A program made the translations under genes and the position numbers. DNA of 64,000 nucleotides from Dyadobacter sp. CECT 9275 (GTDB lineage: Bacteria; Bacteroidota; Bacteroidia; Cytophagales; Spirosomataceae): NCBI RefSeq assembly GCF_907164905.1, contig NZ_CAJRAF010000002.1:3992001-4056000 (forward strand), given 5' to 3'. This document shows, one piece after another, positions 54,461 through 62,073 of this stretch (the first letter of the stretch is position 1; each line of letters begins with the position of its first letter). The notes beneath the pieces are model-generated. The model searched no databases and was not told the DNA's origin. It saw nothing but the letters and a program-made list of their open reading frames with translations.

Positions 54461-54961
54461 TCAGGCAGAGATTTGCCCGGAGAAATAGCGTTTCAGCCAG
54501 GAATTTGAAGCCGGTACTTTCCATCGGGTCATCCATTGGGCTTTTGTGGATACCTGATTGTCAAATATGGTGGTTTCCGGTAAGATCACCTCACTTGTTA
54601 CCGCCTGTTTGATTCCCGCAACCGGCACGCTCTGAATGTGGTTATGCTCGTCCAGATAGGTAAGCGAACGGTCAAAAAAATCGATCCCAAGGTTATGACC
54701 TATCTCCTGAAGCCAATGGGACGATTTGTCGATGGAGCAACCACTGGGTAGTTCATCCCTTTCATCTACGGCAATGACAACAAAACGGTGCTCAAACAAC
54801 TTTACCGAAGCCGTCAGCGGTGCCCCGTGTGCTTCCCATAAGTCTACGGCCGACCTTAATGTTTCTGTAATAATGCCAGCCTCCTGTTCGGTGATGTTTC
54901 TGTTGGCCTGATAGATCCAGATTCTGGCGTTCAGGTCAATCTCATTAAATGGTATGAACAT
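54461..54961 (-). CDS. Conserved hypothetical protein with a GCSIDKSS motif
   Basis: About 166 residues from ATG 54961. FIPFNEIDLNARIWIYQANR, VKLFEHRFVVIAVDERDELPSGCSIDKSSHWLQEIGHNLGIDFFDR is a block I recognise as conserved across Bacteroidota; entries are often labelled 'ABC transporter ATPase', but no Walker motif is present, so that label is not supported here. No membrane segment or signal is seen. Function unknown. An upstream in-frame non-ATG start at 55003 would add 14 residues. Confidence 0.75.
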   Translation of the reverse strand: MFIPFNEIDLNARIWIYQANRNITEQEAGIITETLRSAVDLWEAHGAPLTASVKLFEHRFVVIAVDERDELPSGCSIDKSSHWLQEIGHNLGIDFFDRSLTYLDEHNHIQSVPVAGIKQAVTSEVILPETTIFDNQVSTKAQWMTRWKVPASNSWLKRYFSGQISA

Positions 54962-55034
54962 GGTGATTAATGTCTTCTGAATAAGTATTGCGTTACGTTT
55001 CAAACACCCGGATGGTGGCCAAAGTTCTTTTCTT

Positions 55035-55832
55035 TTAAAGATTACCGGCCTGGGCTAAGAGCTCAGCGAGGTCATAAACTTTAAGGGTATCTTCCTTTTC
55101 TTTGTTCTTAACACCGTCCGTCATCATGACCATGCAAAAGGGGCAGGCCACTGCAATGGTAGAAGCGCCTGTTTCGATGGCCTCTTCAATACGTTCGATA
55201 TTGATATCCTTTGTACCTTTTTCGGGTTCTTTAAACATTTGCCCGCCTCCCGCTCCGCAGCATAGGCCTTTCGTACGGCAACGTTTCATTTCGACTAACT
55301 CGGCATCCAGCGCTTCCAATACCTTACGGGGCGCCTCATAGACATTATTAGCGCGTCCGAGATAACAGGAATCATGGAAGGTGATTTTTTTTCCTTTAAA
55401 ATTTCCGCCGCCTTCCAGCCCCACCCGTCCTTCGTTGATCAGCTGTTGCAGGAATTCGGAATGGTGTAATACTTCATAGTTTCCGCCTAACGCAGGATAT
55501 TCGTTTTTTAAGGTATTGAAACAGTGAGGACATGCGGTTACAATTTTTTTTATACCATACATATCCAGGACCTGTATGTTAGAAATGGCGAGCATTTGAA
55601 ACGTGAACTCATTTCCGGCTCTGCGGGCAGGATCTCCGGTACAGCTTTCTTCGGTACCAAGTACGGCAAATTTTACAGCGGCTTTGTTCAGAATTTTAGC
55701 GAAAGCCACGGTAACTTTTTTGTACCGGTCGTCGAAGGAACCGGCACAGCCAACCCAGAACAATACCTCCGGGGTTTCGTTAGCCGCCGCCATTTCGGCC
55801 ATTGTGGGTACCTTATATTCGAGCTCGGCCAT
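55035..55832 (-). CDS. (Fe-S)-binding CCG-domain protein, heterodisulfide reductase-related
   Basis: 265 residues. Two cysteine-rich CCG domains are seen: VGCAGSFDDR with ACPHCFNTLKNEYP, and FHDSCYLGRANNVYEAPRK with CCGAGGGQMF and CPFCMVMMTDGV. Such domains bind [4Fe-4S] clusters in HdrB, GlpC and LutA-type electron carriers. It lies 31 bases after the gene at 55864 and is probably cotranscribed with it, forming a soluble partner of that membrane protein. The electron donor and acceptor are not known. Confidence 0.9.
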   Translation of the reverse strand: MAELEYKVPTMAEMAAANETPEVLFWVGCAGSFDDRYKKVTVAFAKILNKAAVKFAVLGTEESCTGDPARRAGNEFTFQMLAISNIQVLDMYGIKKIVTACPHCFNTLKNEYPALGGNYEVLHHSEFLQQLINEGRVGLEGGGNFKGKKITFHDSCYLGRANNVYEAPRKVLEALDAELVEMKRCRTKGLCCGAGGGQMFKEPEKGTKDINIERIEEAIETGASTIAVACPFCMVMMTDGVKNKEKEDTLKVYDLAELLAQAGNL

Positions 55833-55863
55833 ATTAAAAGATTATTTGTTTGAGAGGAAGTTG

Positions 55864-57189
55864 TCAGAGTTTTTCGGCCCAGTTAAATCTATCGGCAGGC
55901 GAAAACTTCCAGGGGGCTTGGTTAGTATCCAGATTTTGGAACATCATATTCCAAGAACCTGGAGCTTGTGCTTCATCCATAATTTTATAACGCCTGAGCT
56001 GAAGGATAATATCGAGGGGATTGATGAGAACGGGACATTCCTGCACACAGGCATTACACGTAGTGCAGGCGAGAATTTCTTCTTCAAGGATATAGTCGCC
56101 CAGTAATGCTTTACCATCGTCCACAAACTTGCCGGTATTTTGCTGCATATTCCTGCCAACCTCTTCGAGGCGATCCCGAGTGTCCATCATGATTTTACGC
56201 GGGGATAGTTTTTTGCCTGTCAGATTTGCCGGGCAAACAGAAGTACATCTGCCGCATTCGGTACATGAATAAGCGTCCATCAGGTTTTTCCAGGTCAGAT
56301 CGGCAACATCTTTTGCCCCGAACCGCTCAGGAACCGCCGTTTCGGATGGTCCCACAGAGTCAACACCTAACATACTTTTAACCTCTGCTGTGATCTCCGG
56401 CATATTACGCATTTCCCCTTTTGCCGATAGCTGTGAAAAATAAGTGTTTGGGAAAGCCAGCACGATGTGCAGATGCTTGGAATAAGTGACATATATGGCA
56501 AAGGCAAAAATTCCTGTGATATGTAACCACCAGGCAGCACGTTCATAGAGAATGAGACTACCTTCGCTCCAATGGGCAAATAAGGGTTTAAGATAGCGGC
56601 TGAAAAAAAAGTCCTGAGTTTGGGTATAATGTGCATTTCCCAGGTCCTGAAGTACCGAATCTGCGGCATTCATGGTCAGGATTGCAATCATCAGCACGAT
56701 TTCGAGCACTAAAATGATGGTCGCATCCATTTCCGGCCAACCCAGCATTTCTCGGTGCCTGGAAGGCTGCAGGCGTTCGGTCCTGAGGATCCGTCTCCGG
56801 ATCAGAAAGATGGAGCACGCCAGTAAAACACCTAAGGCAAGAAATTCGAAAAAACCAATAAGGATAGGATAAAGCCCCCCCAAAGCAGAAGCGAAAAGCC
56901 GGTGTTTTCCCAGGGCCCCATCCAGTACGATTTCCAAAATCTCGACATTAATGAGTATAAAACCCATATACACTGCAAAGTGAAGGATACCTATTACGGG
57001 CCTGTCAAACATTTTCTTCTGCCCCAAGGCCACCCGGGCCATTATTCCCATGCGCCTTCCTGGCTGATCAGTACGTAATTCAGGTTTGCCAAGTTGAATG
57101 GTCATCCTGATGACAGCAGCCCTGCGGTACACTAGCCAGCCCGTAAGACCCAGTAAAATGATAAAAAGAAGCTGCTGGAATATGGCCAT
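55864..57189 (-). CDS. Membrane-bound [4Fe-4S] electron-transfer protein, HdrE/HdrD-like
   Basis: 441 residues. Five or so membrane segments fill the N-terminal 250 residues (IFQQLLFIILLGLTGWLVYRR, FAVYMGFILINVEIL, IGFFEFLALGVLLACSI), with His residues that could hold heme. Then two ferredoxin-type motifs: CTECGRCTSVCPANLTGK and CTTCNACVQECPVLINP. With the CCG protein downstream it resembles a quinone-linked heterodisulfide-reductase-like complex widespread in Bacteroidota. It probably moves electrons between quinone and a soluble partner. Start ATG 57189. Confidence 0.88.
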   Translation of the reverse strand: MAIFQQLLFIILLGLTGWLVYRRAAVIRMTIQLGKPELRTDQPGRRMGIMARVALGQKKMFDRPVIGILHFAVYMGFILINVEILEIVLDGALGKHRLFASALGGLYPILIGFFEFLALGVLLACSIFLIRRRILRTERLQPSRHREMLGWPEMDATIILVLEIVLMIAILTMNAADSVLQDLGNAHYTQTQDFFFSRYLKPLFAHWSEGSLILYERAAWWLHITGIFAFAIYVTYSKHLHIVLAFPNTYFSQLSAKGEMRNMPEITAEVKSMLGVDSVGPSETAVPERFGAKDVADLTWKNLMDAYSCTECGRCTSVCPANLTGKKLSPRKIMMDTRDRLEEVGRNMQQNTGKFVDDGKALLGDYILEEEILACTTCNACVQECPVLINPLDIILQLRRYKIMDEAQAPGSWNMMFQNLDTNQAPWKFSPADRFNWAEKL

Positions 57190-57382
57190 CTCAGTTTTAC
57201 ATCAATAAAAGCTTACAATGGTATGCTTGCATAACAATTACAAATATGGCAAAAATGCATGTAGCCTCCGAATATGTTATTAAAAAAATGTTTCAAAATA
57301 ATATAACCTATTGATAATCAAAAATGAATCGGGCATTGTGAGTAAACTCAGATTAATTTTTAAAATTAATTTCTAAAATTAT

Positions 57383-57412
57383 TTGTAAAGCAAAAACAGA
57401 CTTCTACCTTTG
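57383..57412 (+). promoter_or_regulatory. Promoter of tRNA-Phe
   Basis: TTG at 57383-57385, a 19-base spacer and TACCTTTG at 57405-57412 match the Bacteroidota promoter form. Transcription would start near 57419. Confidence 0.8.
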
Positions 57413-57439
57413 CAGTCCCAAAGGGAACCAATTGAGCCT

Positions 57440-57512
57440 GGTGATGTAGCTCAGTCGGTAGAGCAAAGGACTGAAAATCCTTGTGTCGGCGGTTCGATTC
57501 CGTCCATCACCA
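57440..57512 (+). tRNA. tRNA-Phe (anticodon GAA)
   Basis: A 73-nt cloverleaf. The acceptor stem GGTGATG pairs with CATCACC; D arm GCTC-AGTCGGTA-GAGC; anticodon stem AAGGA/TCCTT around CTGAAAA gives anticodon GAA; T arm GGCGG-TTCGATT-CCGTC. The discriminator is A57512 and no CCA is encoded (the next bases are CCT). The 3' side is the border of accessory DNA. Confidence 0.97.
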
Positions 57513-57522
57513 CCTGAAAATC

Positions 57523-57558
57523 AAGCCGTTACGATGAAAATTCGTAGCGGCTTTTTTC
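57523..57558 (+). terminator. Terminator of tRNA-Phe
   Basis: AAGCCGTTACGA at 57523-57534 pairs with TCGTAGCGGCTT at 57542-57553 (one G-T), then a T-run. Confidence 0.85.
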
Positions 57559-57561
57559 TTT

Positions 57562-57581
57562 GGTACAACATAGGTACAACA
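57562..57581 (+). repeat. Tandem direct repeat GGTACAACA next to the tRNA
   Basis: GGTACAACA occurs at 57562-57570 and again at 57573-57581, an 11-base period, just past the tRNA terminator. It could be a pair of arm-type binding sites left by a tRNA-targeting integrase; no integrase gene is in the window. Confidence 0.45.
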
Positions 57582-57670
57582 ATCTATACCGTTTCATAGG
57601 GATCAAATCAAAAACTTGTGGAGGGGATAGGATTTATCTAGGTTTGTGTTTTTAATCAAACCAGTTCGTT

Positions 57671-58033
57671 TTGGAGAGTTTCTTACCCATTATTCAGTTT
57701 CTATTACCTGAGTTCATCCTCGAAAATTTTGAGTTAACTTCTATCGACCGGCAGGATGGTGTCTTCCACGTGCATATTGATGAGAAAAATGCGGACGAGA
57801 CTGATCCAGAAAGAAGGAACCTGCTCTCCAAAGGCTTCTTCCCGACGATTACTGTCCAGGATTTCCCGATTCGGGGCCATAAAGTCTTTCTTCACATTAA
57901 ACGCCGCAGATGGCTTAATAGCAAAACAGGAAAAGTAGTGTACAGAGATTGGGCAGAAGTAGGCAAAGGAACGCGAATGACTAGTGAATTCGCGGCTTTT
58001 TTAAAAGATATCAGTAGATATCAACCCGAATAG
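57671..58033 (+). CDS. ISAon1-type transposase, N-terminal region (ORF A)
   Basis: 120 residues from TTG 57671; no ATG is available in this frame upstream. It contains LLPEFILENFELTSIDRQDG, GFFPTITVQDFPIRGHKVFLHIKRRRW and RDWAEVGKGTRMTSEFAAFLKDI, which I recognise as the separate N-terminal region of ISAon1-type transposases, probably the zinc/DNA-binding end of the protein. The frame ends at TAG 58031. The catalytic part continues in the +1 frame, overlapping from 58005. Confidence 0.82.
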   Translation: MESFLPIIQFLLPEFILENFELTSIDRQDGVFHVHIDEKNADETDPERRNLLSKGFFPTITVQDFPIRGHKVFLHIKRRRWLNSKTGKVVYRDWAEVGKGTRMTSEFAAFLKDISRYQPE

Positions 58034-58997
58034 CGCCTGGGCGATTGGACGGTTCTATGGGGTTAACGGCAAAAGCTTATTACGTCAATACCGCGATTTT
58101 CAAAGTGGGTTTAAAAATTGGGACCAACGGGGCCATGCTAAAAAGTGGCTGCTCTTTCCTCAAAATCTAGGATCCCACCTATCAATCGACGAGACCAGTC
58201 TTTCTCACGGCGAACTCTACACCATTCTTACAAACAAAGCAGCCAGAGGCGGTAAAGGCAGTATAGTGGCCATTGTGGCTGGCACCAAAGCAGAAGCGGT
58301 CATTGAGGTCATCCGCAAAATTCCGGAATCACTTCGCAAGAAAGTGACTGAAATAACCTTAGACATGGCCAGTAGCATGACTATGATCGCCAAGCGTTGT
58401 TTCCCGCGGGCAGTGCGCGTCACTGACCGCTTCCATGTACAAAGATTGGCAGTCGAAGCCCTTCAAGAAATCCGCATTAAACACCGATGGGATGCGTTGG
58501 ACAAGGAAAACGATGCCATTGAGCAGGCAAAGGTTTCTCAGACAGAGTATCAACCAGAAATATTAGGTAACGGTGATACCGTCAAACAACTACTGGCTCG
58601 CAGTAGATACGCACTTTACAAAAAGCCCAGTACCTGGACTGATAGCCAACGAGAAAGAGCACAACTTCTCTTCGAACGCTTCCCAGACCTTAAAAAGGCA
58701 TACGAGCTGGCGCTAGAGCTAAGTAACATCTTCACAAACACATCTGAAAAGATATACGGGTTGACAAGGCTTGCCAAGTGGCACGAAAAGGTCAGGCAAT
58801 CCGGATTTAAAGCATTCAATACAGTAGCCCGCTCGATTGAAAGCCATTACAAGACCATTGTCAATTATTTTGATAACCGTAGCACCAATGCGTCTGCCGA
58901 ATCCTTCAACGCAAAAATTAAAGCATTTAGGGCTCAGTTCCGAGGAGTCAGAAACGTCGAATTCTTTCTTTACCGCCTCACTCAGTTATATGCTTAA
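58005..58997 (+). CDS. ISAon1-type (ISL3, DDE) transposase, catalytic region (ORF B)
   Basis: The frame is open from 58005 (after a stop at 58002) to 58997. It reads NPNSAWAIGRFYGVNGKSLL, then LSIDETSLSHGELYTIL with the first catalytic Asp, VTEITLDMASSMTMIAKR with the second, and NRSTNASAESFNAKIKAFR with the Glu. There is no ATG, GTG or TTG in the frame before GTG 58266, which lies past the first Asp. So this part is very probably reached from ORF A by a +1 (or -2) shift in the 26-base overlap. A call starting at 58266 would be missing a catalytic residue. Confidence 0.85.
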   Translation, partial: KISVDINPNSAWAIGRFYGVNGKSLLRQYRDFQSGFKNWDQRGHAKKWLLFPQNLGSHLSIDETSLSHGELYTILTNKAARGGKGSIVAIVAGTKAEAVIEVIRKIPESLRKKVTEITLDMASSMTMIAKRCFPRAVRVTDRFHVQRLAVEALQEIRIKHRWDALDKENDAIEQAKVSQTEYQPEILGNGDTVKQLLARSRYALYKKPSTWTDSQRERAQLLFERFPDLKKAYELALELSNIFTNTSEKIYGLTRLAKWHEKVRQSGFKAFNTVARSIESHYKTIVNYFDNRSTNASAESFNAKIKAFRAQFRGVRNVEFFLYRLTQLYA

Positions 58998-59030
58998 TCC
59001 AAGGTGCTCCACAACATTTGGTCTTGATCC

Positions 59031-59350
59031 TTTCATAGCCGAACTAAATCAGATCCAGATCTTCTAGAAATCAACTGAGGATATTATAAGTTTCAATTCT
59101 AAAACTTAGTTTGAATCAACATATTGAGATATCTGCTTTATTCCGATCTAGTTTAAAAGGGCTCGCTAAATTTTCGAGTAACACTTTACTAAGCATTTAT
59201 GGCTCATAACTGGATACAAATACATCAATGCTTTAAGCCAAGGGCACTTTTTTATTCAAAAAACCGTTCTCACCTAGTAGATGTTTCAAATTAATTTTGT
59301 TAATTATGCCCTCACAACCAGAAGGATGATGAAACATAATTACTTACTAC
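59031..59350. other. Gene-free stretch after the insertion sequence
   Basis: 320 AT-rich bases. The first 8 are the target duplication; the rest has no supported open frame, no promoter box with both elements and no hairpin with a T-run. Before the insertion this was continuous with the tRNA flank. Confidence 0.6.
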
Positions 59351-59629
59351 ATGGATGGTAATGAAGGAAGTGGGTGGCAACCTTATTATCAGTTTGCAGT
59401 TCATATAATAGTCGCCTCGCTGATTTTTGTATTGATTGCATTAGCAGCAGTGGGATTGGGTTATTTTGTACACTATTTGGAAGAGAAAAAAACTTCAGCA
59501 TTTATTATCTATACCCTGACATTTGTTGAGTATTTGATTTTTATTATTGACGTGTTTTTATATCTCCTACAAATAATTGAGCATTCGTTGAAAACTGGCA
59601 AAAAGCTTTGGAAACAAATTATTTCATAA
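59351..59629 (+). CDS. Small two-helix membrane protein, unknown function
   Basis: 92 residues from ATG 59351. Two hydrophobic helices (about 14-40, FAVHIIVASLIFVLIALAAVGLGYFV, and 50-75, AFIIYTLTFVEYLIFIIDVFLYLL) are joined by a short charged loop (HYLEEKKTSA), with a basic C-terminus (KTGKKLWK). I do not recognise the family. It sits directly before the sigma-like gene on the same strand, whose frame is open into its 3' end. A pairing of small membrane protein and regulator is possible but unproven. Confidence 0.6.
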   Translation: MDGNEGSGWQPYYQFAVHIIVASLIFVLIALAAVGLGYFVHYLEEKKTSAFIIYTLTFVEYLIFIIDVFLYLLQIIEHSLKTGKKLWKQIIS

Positions 59630-59787
59630 AAATAACTAAAAATGCTGCCTTGGAGACAGCATTGGGGTATTTCTATCCATTGATTTTGGTAGGTAGGTGG
59701 GTGAGAAGCGTTGTCAAATATCTACAATCATATTTGTTTGACATTCTCCGACCTTTAAAGCGTCAAAAGGAAAAAGAGTTATCAGCC

Positions 59788-60504
59788 ATGATTAAGGAGG
59801 TGATACTTAACGTAAATACACCTAAGAGAGTTCTTCCTCAAATGAACCTCGAAGATTTCACAGGTTCCTCTGAGGACCGGAATGATAATTCTCCAAATAT
59901 ACAGGATACCGGTTTTACTCGAAAGAGACTCCAAAGGAACGCAACTAGGGTGACAGAGCGTAGACAAGATGAAATTGTTGAATTGATTAAGCAGTGTCAA
60001 AGAGGGATGAAGCCAGCTCAGTACGAAATTTGCATGAAGTATGTGGTTGAATTGATGCCTGTTGCTCAAAGAATCGTAAATAGTAAAACAGATGCAGAGA
60101 CTGTAGTTCAAAAGGCCTTTGTCAACGCTTTTGCGCATATCGACCGGTTCCAAGGGCAGAGCCCAGTAGATTTCTGGCTTAAACAATTTGTCATAGGTCA
60201 ATCTATTAAACTTCTACTCCCTAAGGGATTATCAGGTTACAGATGGGAAAAGGTCGAATACTTGTCAGGCAATGCTGTAGAATATGATGAACGAGCGTTC
60301 AGCTTAGATTATTTGAGGCGCGACAAAGAAAAAGTAGGTCACGCTCTACAGGCGCTTCCCGAAATGTATAGGGTTATTTTAGTACTCTATGTGTTTGAGG
60401 GTTATAGTGACGAAGAAATTGGCCAGTTGCTAAATGATAGTGAAGAACATGTGAGGTATCACCGGCATAATGCCCGAGAGCGTTTGGCAACGCTACTTCG
60501 ATGA
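59788..60504 (+). CDS. Divergent sigma-70-like regulator with N-terminal extension
   Basis: About 238 residues from ATG 59788; the frame is open back to a TTG at 59608, and the upstream part (ALGYFYPLILVGRWVRSVVKYL) looks amphipathic. After a polar N-terminal 60-80 residues, a region-2-like part is seen (IVELIKQCQRGMKPAQYEICMKYVVELMPVAQRIV, AETVVQKAFVNAFAHIDRFQGQSPVDFWLKQFVI) and a good region-4 (LPEMYRVILVLYVFEGYSDEEIGQLLNDSEEHVRYHRHNARERLATLL). No FecR or anti-sigma gene is adjacent. It lies in accessory DNA and may be a mobile-element or surface-gene regulator. The start is uncertain. Confidence 0.7.
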   Translation: MIKEVILNVNTPKRVLPQMNLEDFTGSSEDRNDNSPNIQDTGFTRKRLQRNATRVTERRQDEIVELIKQCQRGMKPAQYEICMKYVVELMPVAQRIVNSKTDAETVVQKAFVNAFAHIDRFQGQSPVDFWLKQFVIGQSIKLLLPKGLSGYRWEKVEYLSGNAVEYDERAFSLDYLRRDKEKVGHALQALPEMYRVILVLYVFEGYSDEEIGQLLNDSEEHVRYHRHNARERLATLLR

Positions 60505-60627
60505 ACAGTCCTATTTCCTATAAGGCATATATATACAAAAAATGTCTGATAGAATTTGATTAATTTAATAATAGTTGTATCGATGCTGTTTATTATTTAA
60601 GCGCTCCTTCATTAAATTGTTGAAAGT
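60505..60627. other. Gene-free stretch before the IS256 element
   Basis: 123 AT-rich bases with no supported open frame on either strand. In particular it lacks the missing C-terminal part of the gene at 62074, which a clean insertion would have left here. Confidence 0.55.
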
Positions 60628-60723
60628 GGGAGTGTAATCTGAACTCTGTCTGGCTATTTAAGTTGATTCAAATTTAATTTTTCTTTTCGATTTCAAATGC
60701 TTTTTTGCTTGTTATTGGGTTTG

Positions 60724-60780
60724 TCAAGGGCGGCGGAGGCACGGATCGGACCGCCGATGCGGCCGTTCATTTACCCTTGA
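60724..60780 (-). other. GC-rich nested hairpin between transposase stop and left end of IS256 element
   Basis: TCAAGGG at 60724-60730 pairs with CCCTTGA at 60774-60780; inside, CGGCGG at 60731-60736 pairs with CCGCCG at 60751-60756. It is GC-rich in otherwise AT-rich DNA and lies 48 bases past the transposase stop, in the transcribed direction. No T-run follows. It may end or stabilise the transposase mRNA or be a transposition-regulating structure. Confidence 0.55.
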
Positions 60781-60827
60781 TAAATTCAATAACCGGCTAT
60801 TTTTGCTTTTTATATTGAGAGATAAAA

Positions 60828-62039
60828 TTAAAGGTCCATTCGCATTCTGTCACCAAATTTGATATGTAATTGTTGTGCAGTAAGTGCCCAGTTTTGCAAA
60901 GGCGACGTCCACTTCCGACTTATATTTTCGACAGCCAGGTAGATCAATTTAAGTAAAGCCATGTCGTTGGGAAAAGCGCCCTTCGTTTTTGTTATTTTAC
61001 GAACTTGTCGGTGAAAGCCTTCGACGGCGTTGGTTGTATAAATAAGTCTTCTAATTTGCTCATCATAAGCGAAATAAGTTGACAGTTTATGCCAGTTATT
61101 CTGCCAGGATTTAATTACAACCGGATATTTCACGCCCCATTTATCGTTGAGTTTATCAAGCTCTAACTCGGCTTTATCCTTCGTAGGTGCTTGGTAGACC
61201 GTTTTCAAGTCTTGCATGAAAATTTTTTGATCCTTGGAAGCTACATATTTCAGTGAGTTCCGAATCTGATGAATGATGCAACTCTGAATCTCGGCGTCAG
61301 GGAATGATGCCAAAATTGCTTCCGAAAAACCGGTAAGATTGTCCGTGCAGGCTATCAGAATATCCTTTACGCCTCTGGATTTTAAGTCGGTAAGCACGGA
61401 TAACCAAAAATTAGCACCCTCACTTTCAGAGACGTACATCCCGATCAAGTCTTTGTAGCCGTGACGATTTATACCAAGAACGTTGTAAACAGCCCGTGTT
61501 ACGACACGCCCACCGTCTCTGACCTTGTAATGCATGGCATCTAACCAGATAATAGTATAAAGGCTTTCCAGGGGCCTGTTTTGCCATTCCTTAACCTGTG
61601 GGATTACGCGCTCGGTAATTTCGGAGAGTGTTGCATGAGATATTTCAACATCATACATCTGCTGGATGTGGTCGGATATATCTCGAAAACTCATTCCTTT
61701 GCTGTATAAGCCAATAATTTGAGGAGCAAGGTTGTCAGCCAAGACGGTCTCGCGTTTCTTGACAATTTGCGGTGAAAAAGTAGCCTTTCTATCTTCTGGT
61801 GTAGTTAATATAATTTCACCAGACATGGTTTTTAACCGTTTGCTACCTTTGCCATTTCGCTTATTGCCAGATTCTCGCTCTTGATCACTGAGATGGGTAT
61901 TCATTTCCGACTCAAGAGCACTTTCTAAAAATTGTTGAAGTAAGGGAGCGAAAACTCCATCCTTTCCAGTCAATGATTGTCCTTTCATCAACTGTTCGAG
62001 CGCCTTGTCGCGCATCTGTTCGAATTCTGTCTTTTCCAT
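60828..62039 (-). CDS. IS256-family transposase (mutator type)
   Basis: 403 residues, full length. The N-terminal LLQQFLESALESEMNTHLSDQE and the DDE residues are seen: D in IIWLDAMHYKVRDGGRVV, D in LIACTDNLTGFSEAIL and E in IYTTNAVEGFHRQVRKIT. The CX2H-like IQSCIIHQIRNSLKYVASKD is typical of the family. ATG 62039. It probably is active, since no stop or frameshift interrupts it. Confidence 0.95.
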   Translation of the reverse strand: MEKTEFEQMRDKALEQLMKGQSLTGKDGVFAPLLQQFLESALESEMNTHLSDQERESGNKRNGKGSKRLKTMSGEIILTTPEDRKATFSPQIVKKRETVLADNLAPQIIGLYSKGMSFRDISDHIQQMYDVEISHATLSEITERVIPQVKEWQNRPLESLYTIIWLDAMHYKVRDGGRVVTRAVYNVLGINRHGYKDLIGMYVSESEGANFWLSVLTDLKSRGVKDILIACTDNLTGFSEAILASFPDAEIQSCIIHQIRNSLKYVASKDQKIFMQDLKTVYQAPTKDKAELELDKLNDKWGVKYPVVIKSWQNNWHKLSTYFAYDEQIRRLIYTTNAVEGFHRQVRKITKTKGAFPNDMALLKLIYLAVENISRKWTSPLQNWALTAQQLHIKFGDRMRMDL

Positions 62040-62073
62040 GTTCTGTTTAAAAGTTAAAACTTTTAGACAGAGT

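Larger units (their letters stand above)
57600..59030 (+). mobile_element. Insertion sequence, ISAon1 type (ISL3 family)
   Basis: 1431 bp. The terminal inverted repeats are 57600-57623 (GGATCAA...TTGTGGAG) and 59007-59030 in reverse, identical at 19 of 24 positions. The exact 8-bp duplication flanks them. It carries a transposase in two overlapping frames. It inserted about 90 bases downstream of tRNA-Phe. Confidence 0.93.
57592..59038. repeat. Target-site duplication of the ISAon1-type element
   Basis: TTTCATAG directly precedes the left inverted repeat (57592-57599) and directly follows the right one (59031-59038). An exact 8-base duplication, the ISL3-family size, shows recent or unchanged transposition. 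Confidence 0.93.

Noticed and set aside
57990..58010. TTTTTTA AAA as a -1 slippery heptamer for the ISAon1 transposase
   Set aside because: It lies in the right phase for a -1 shift, but -1 leads to the third frame, not to the transposase frame, which needs +1 or -2.
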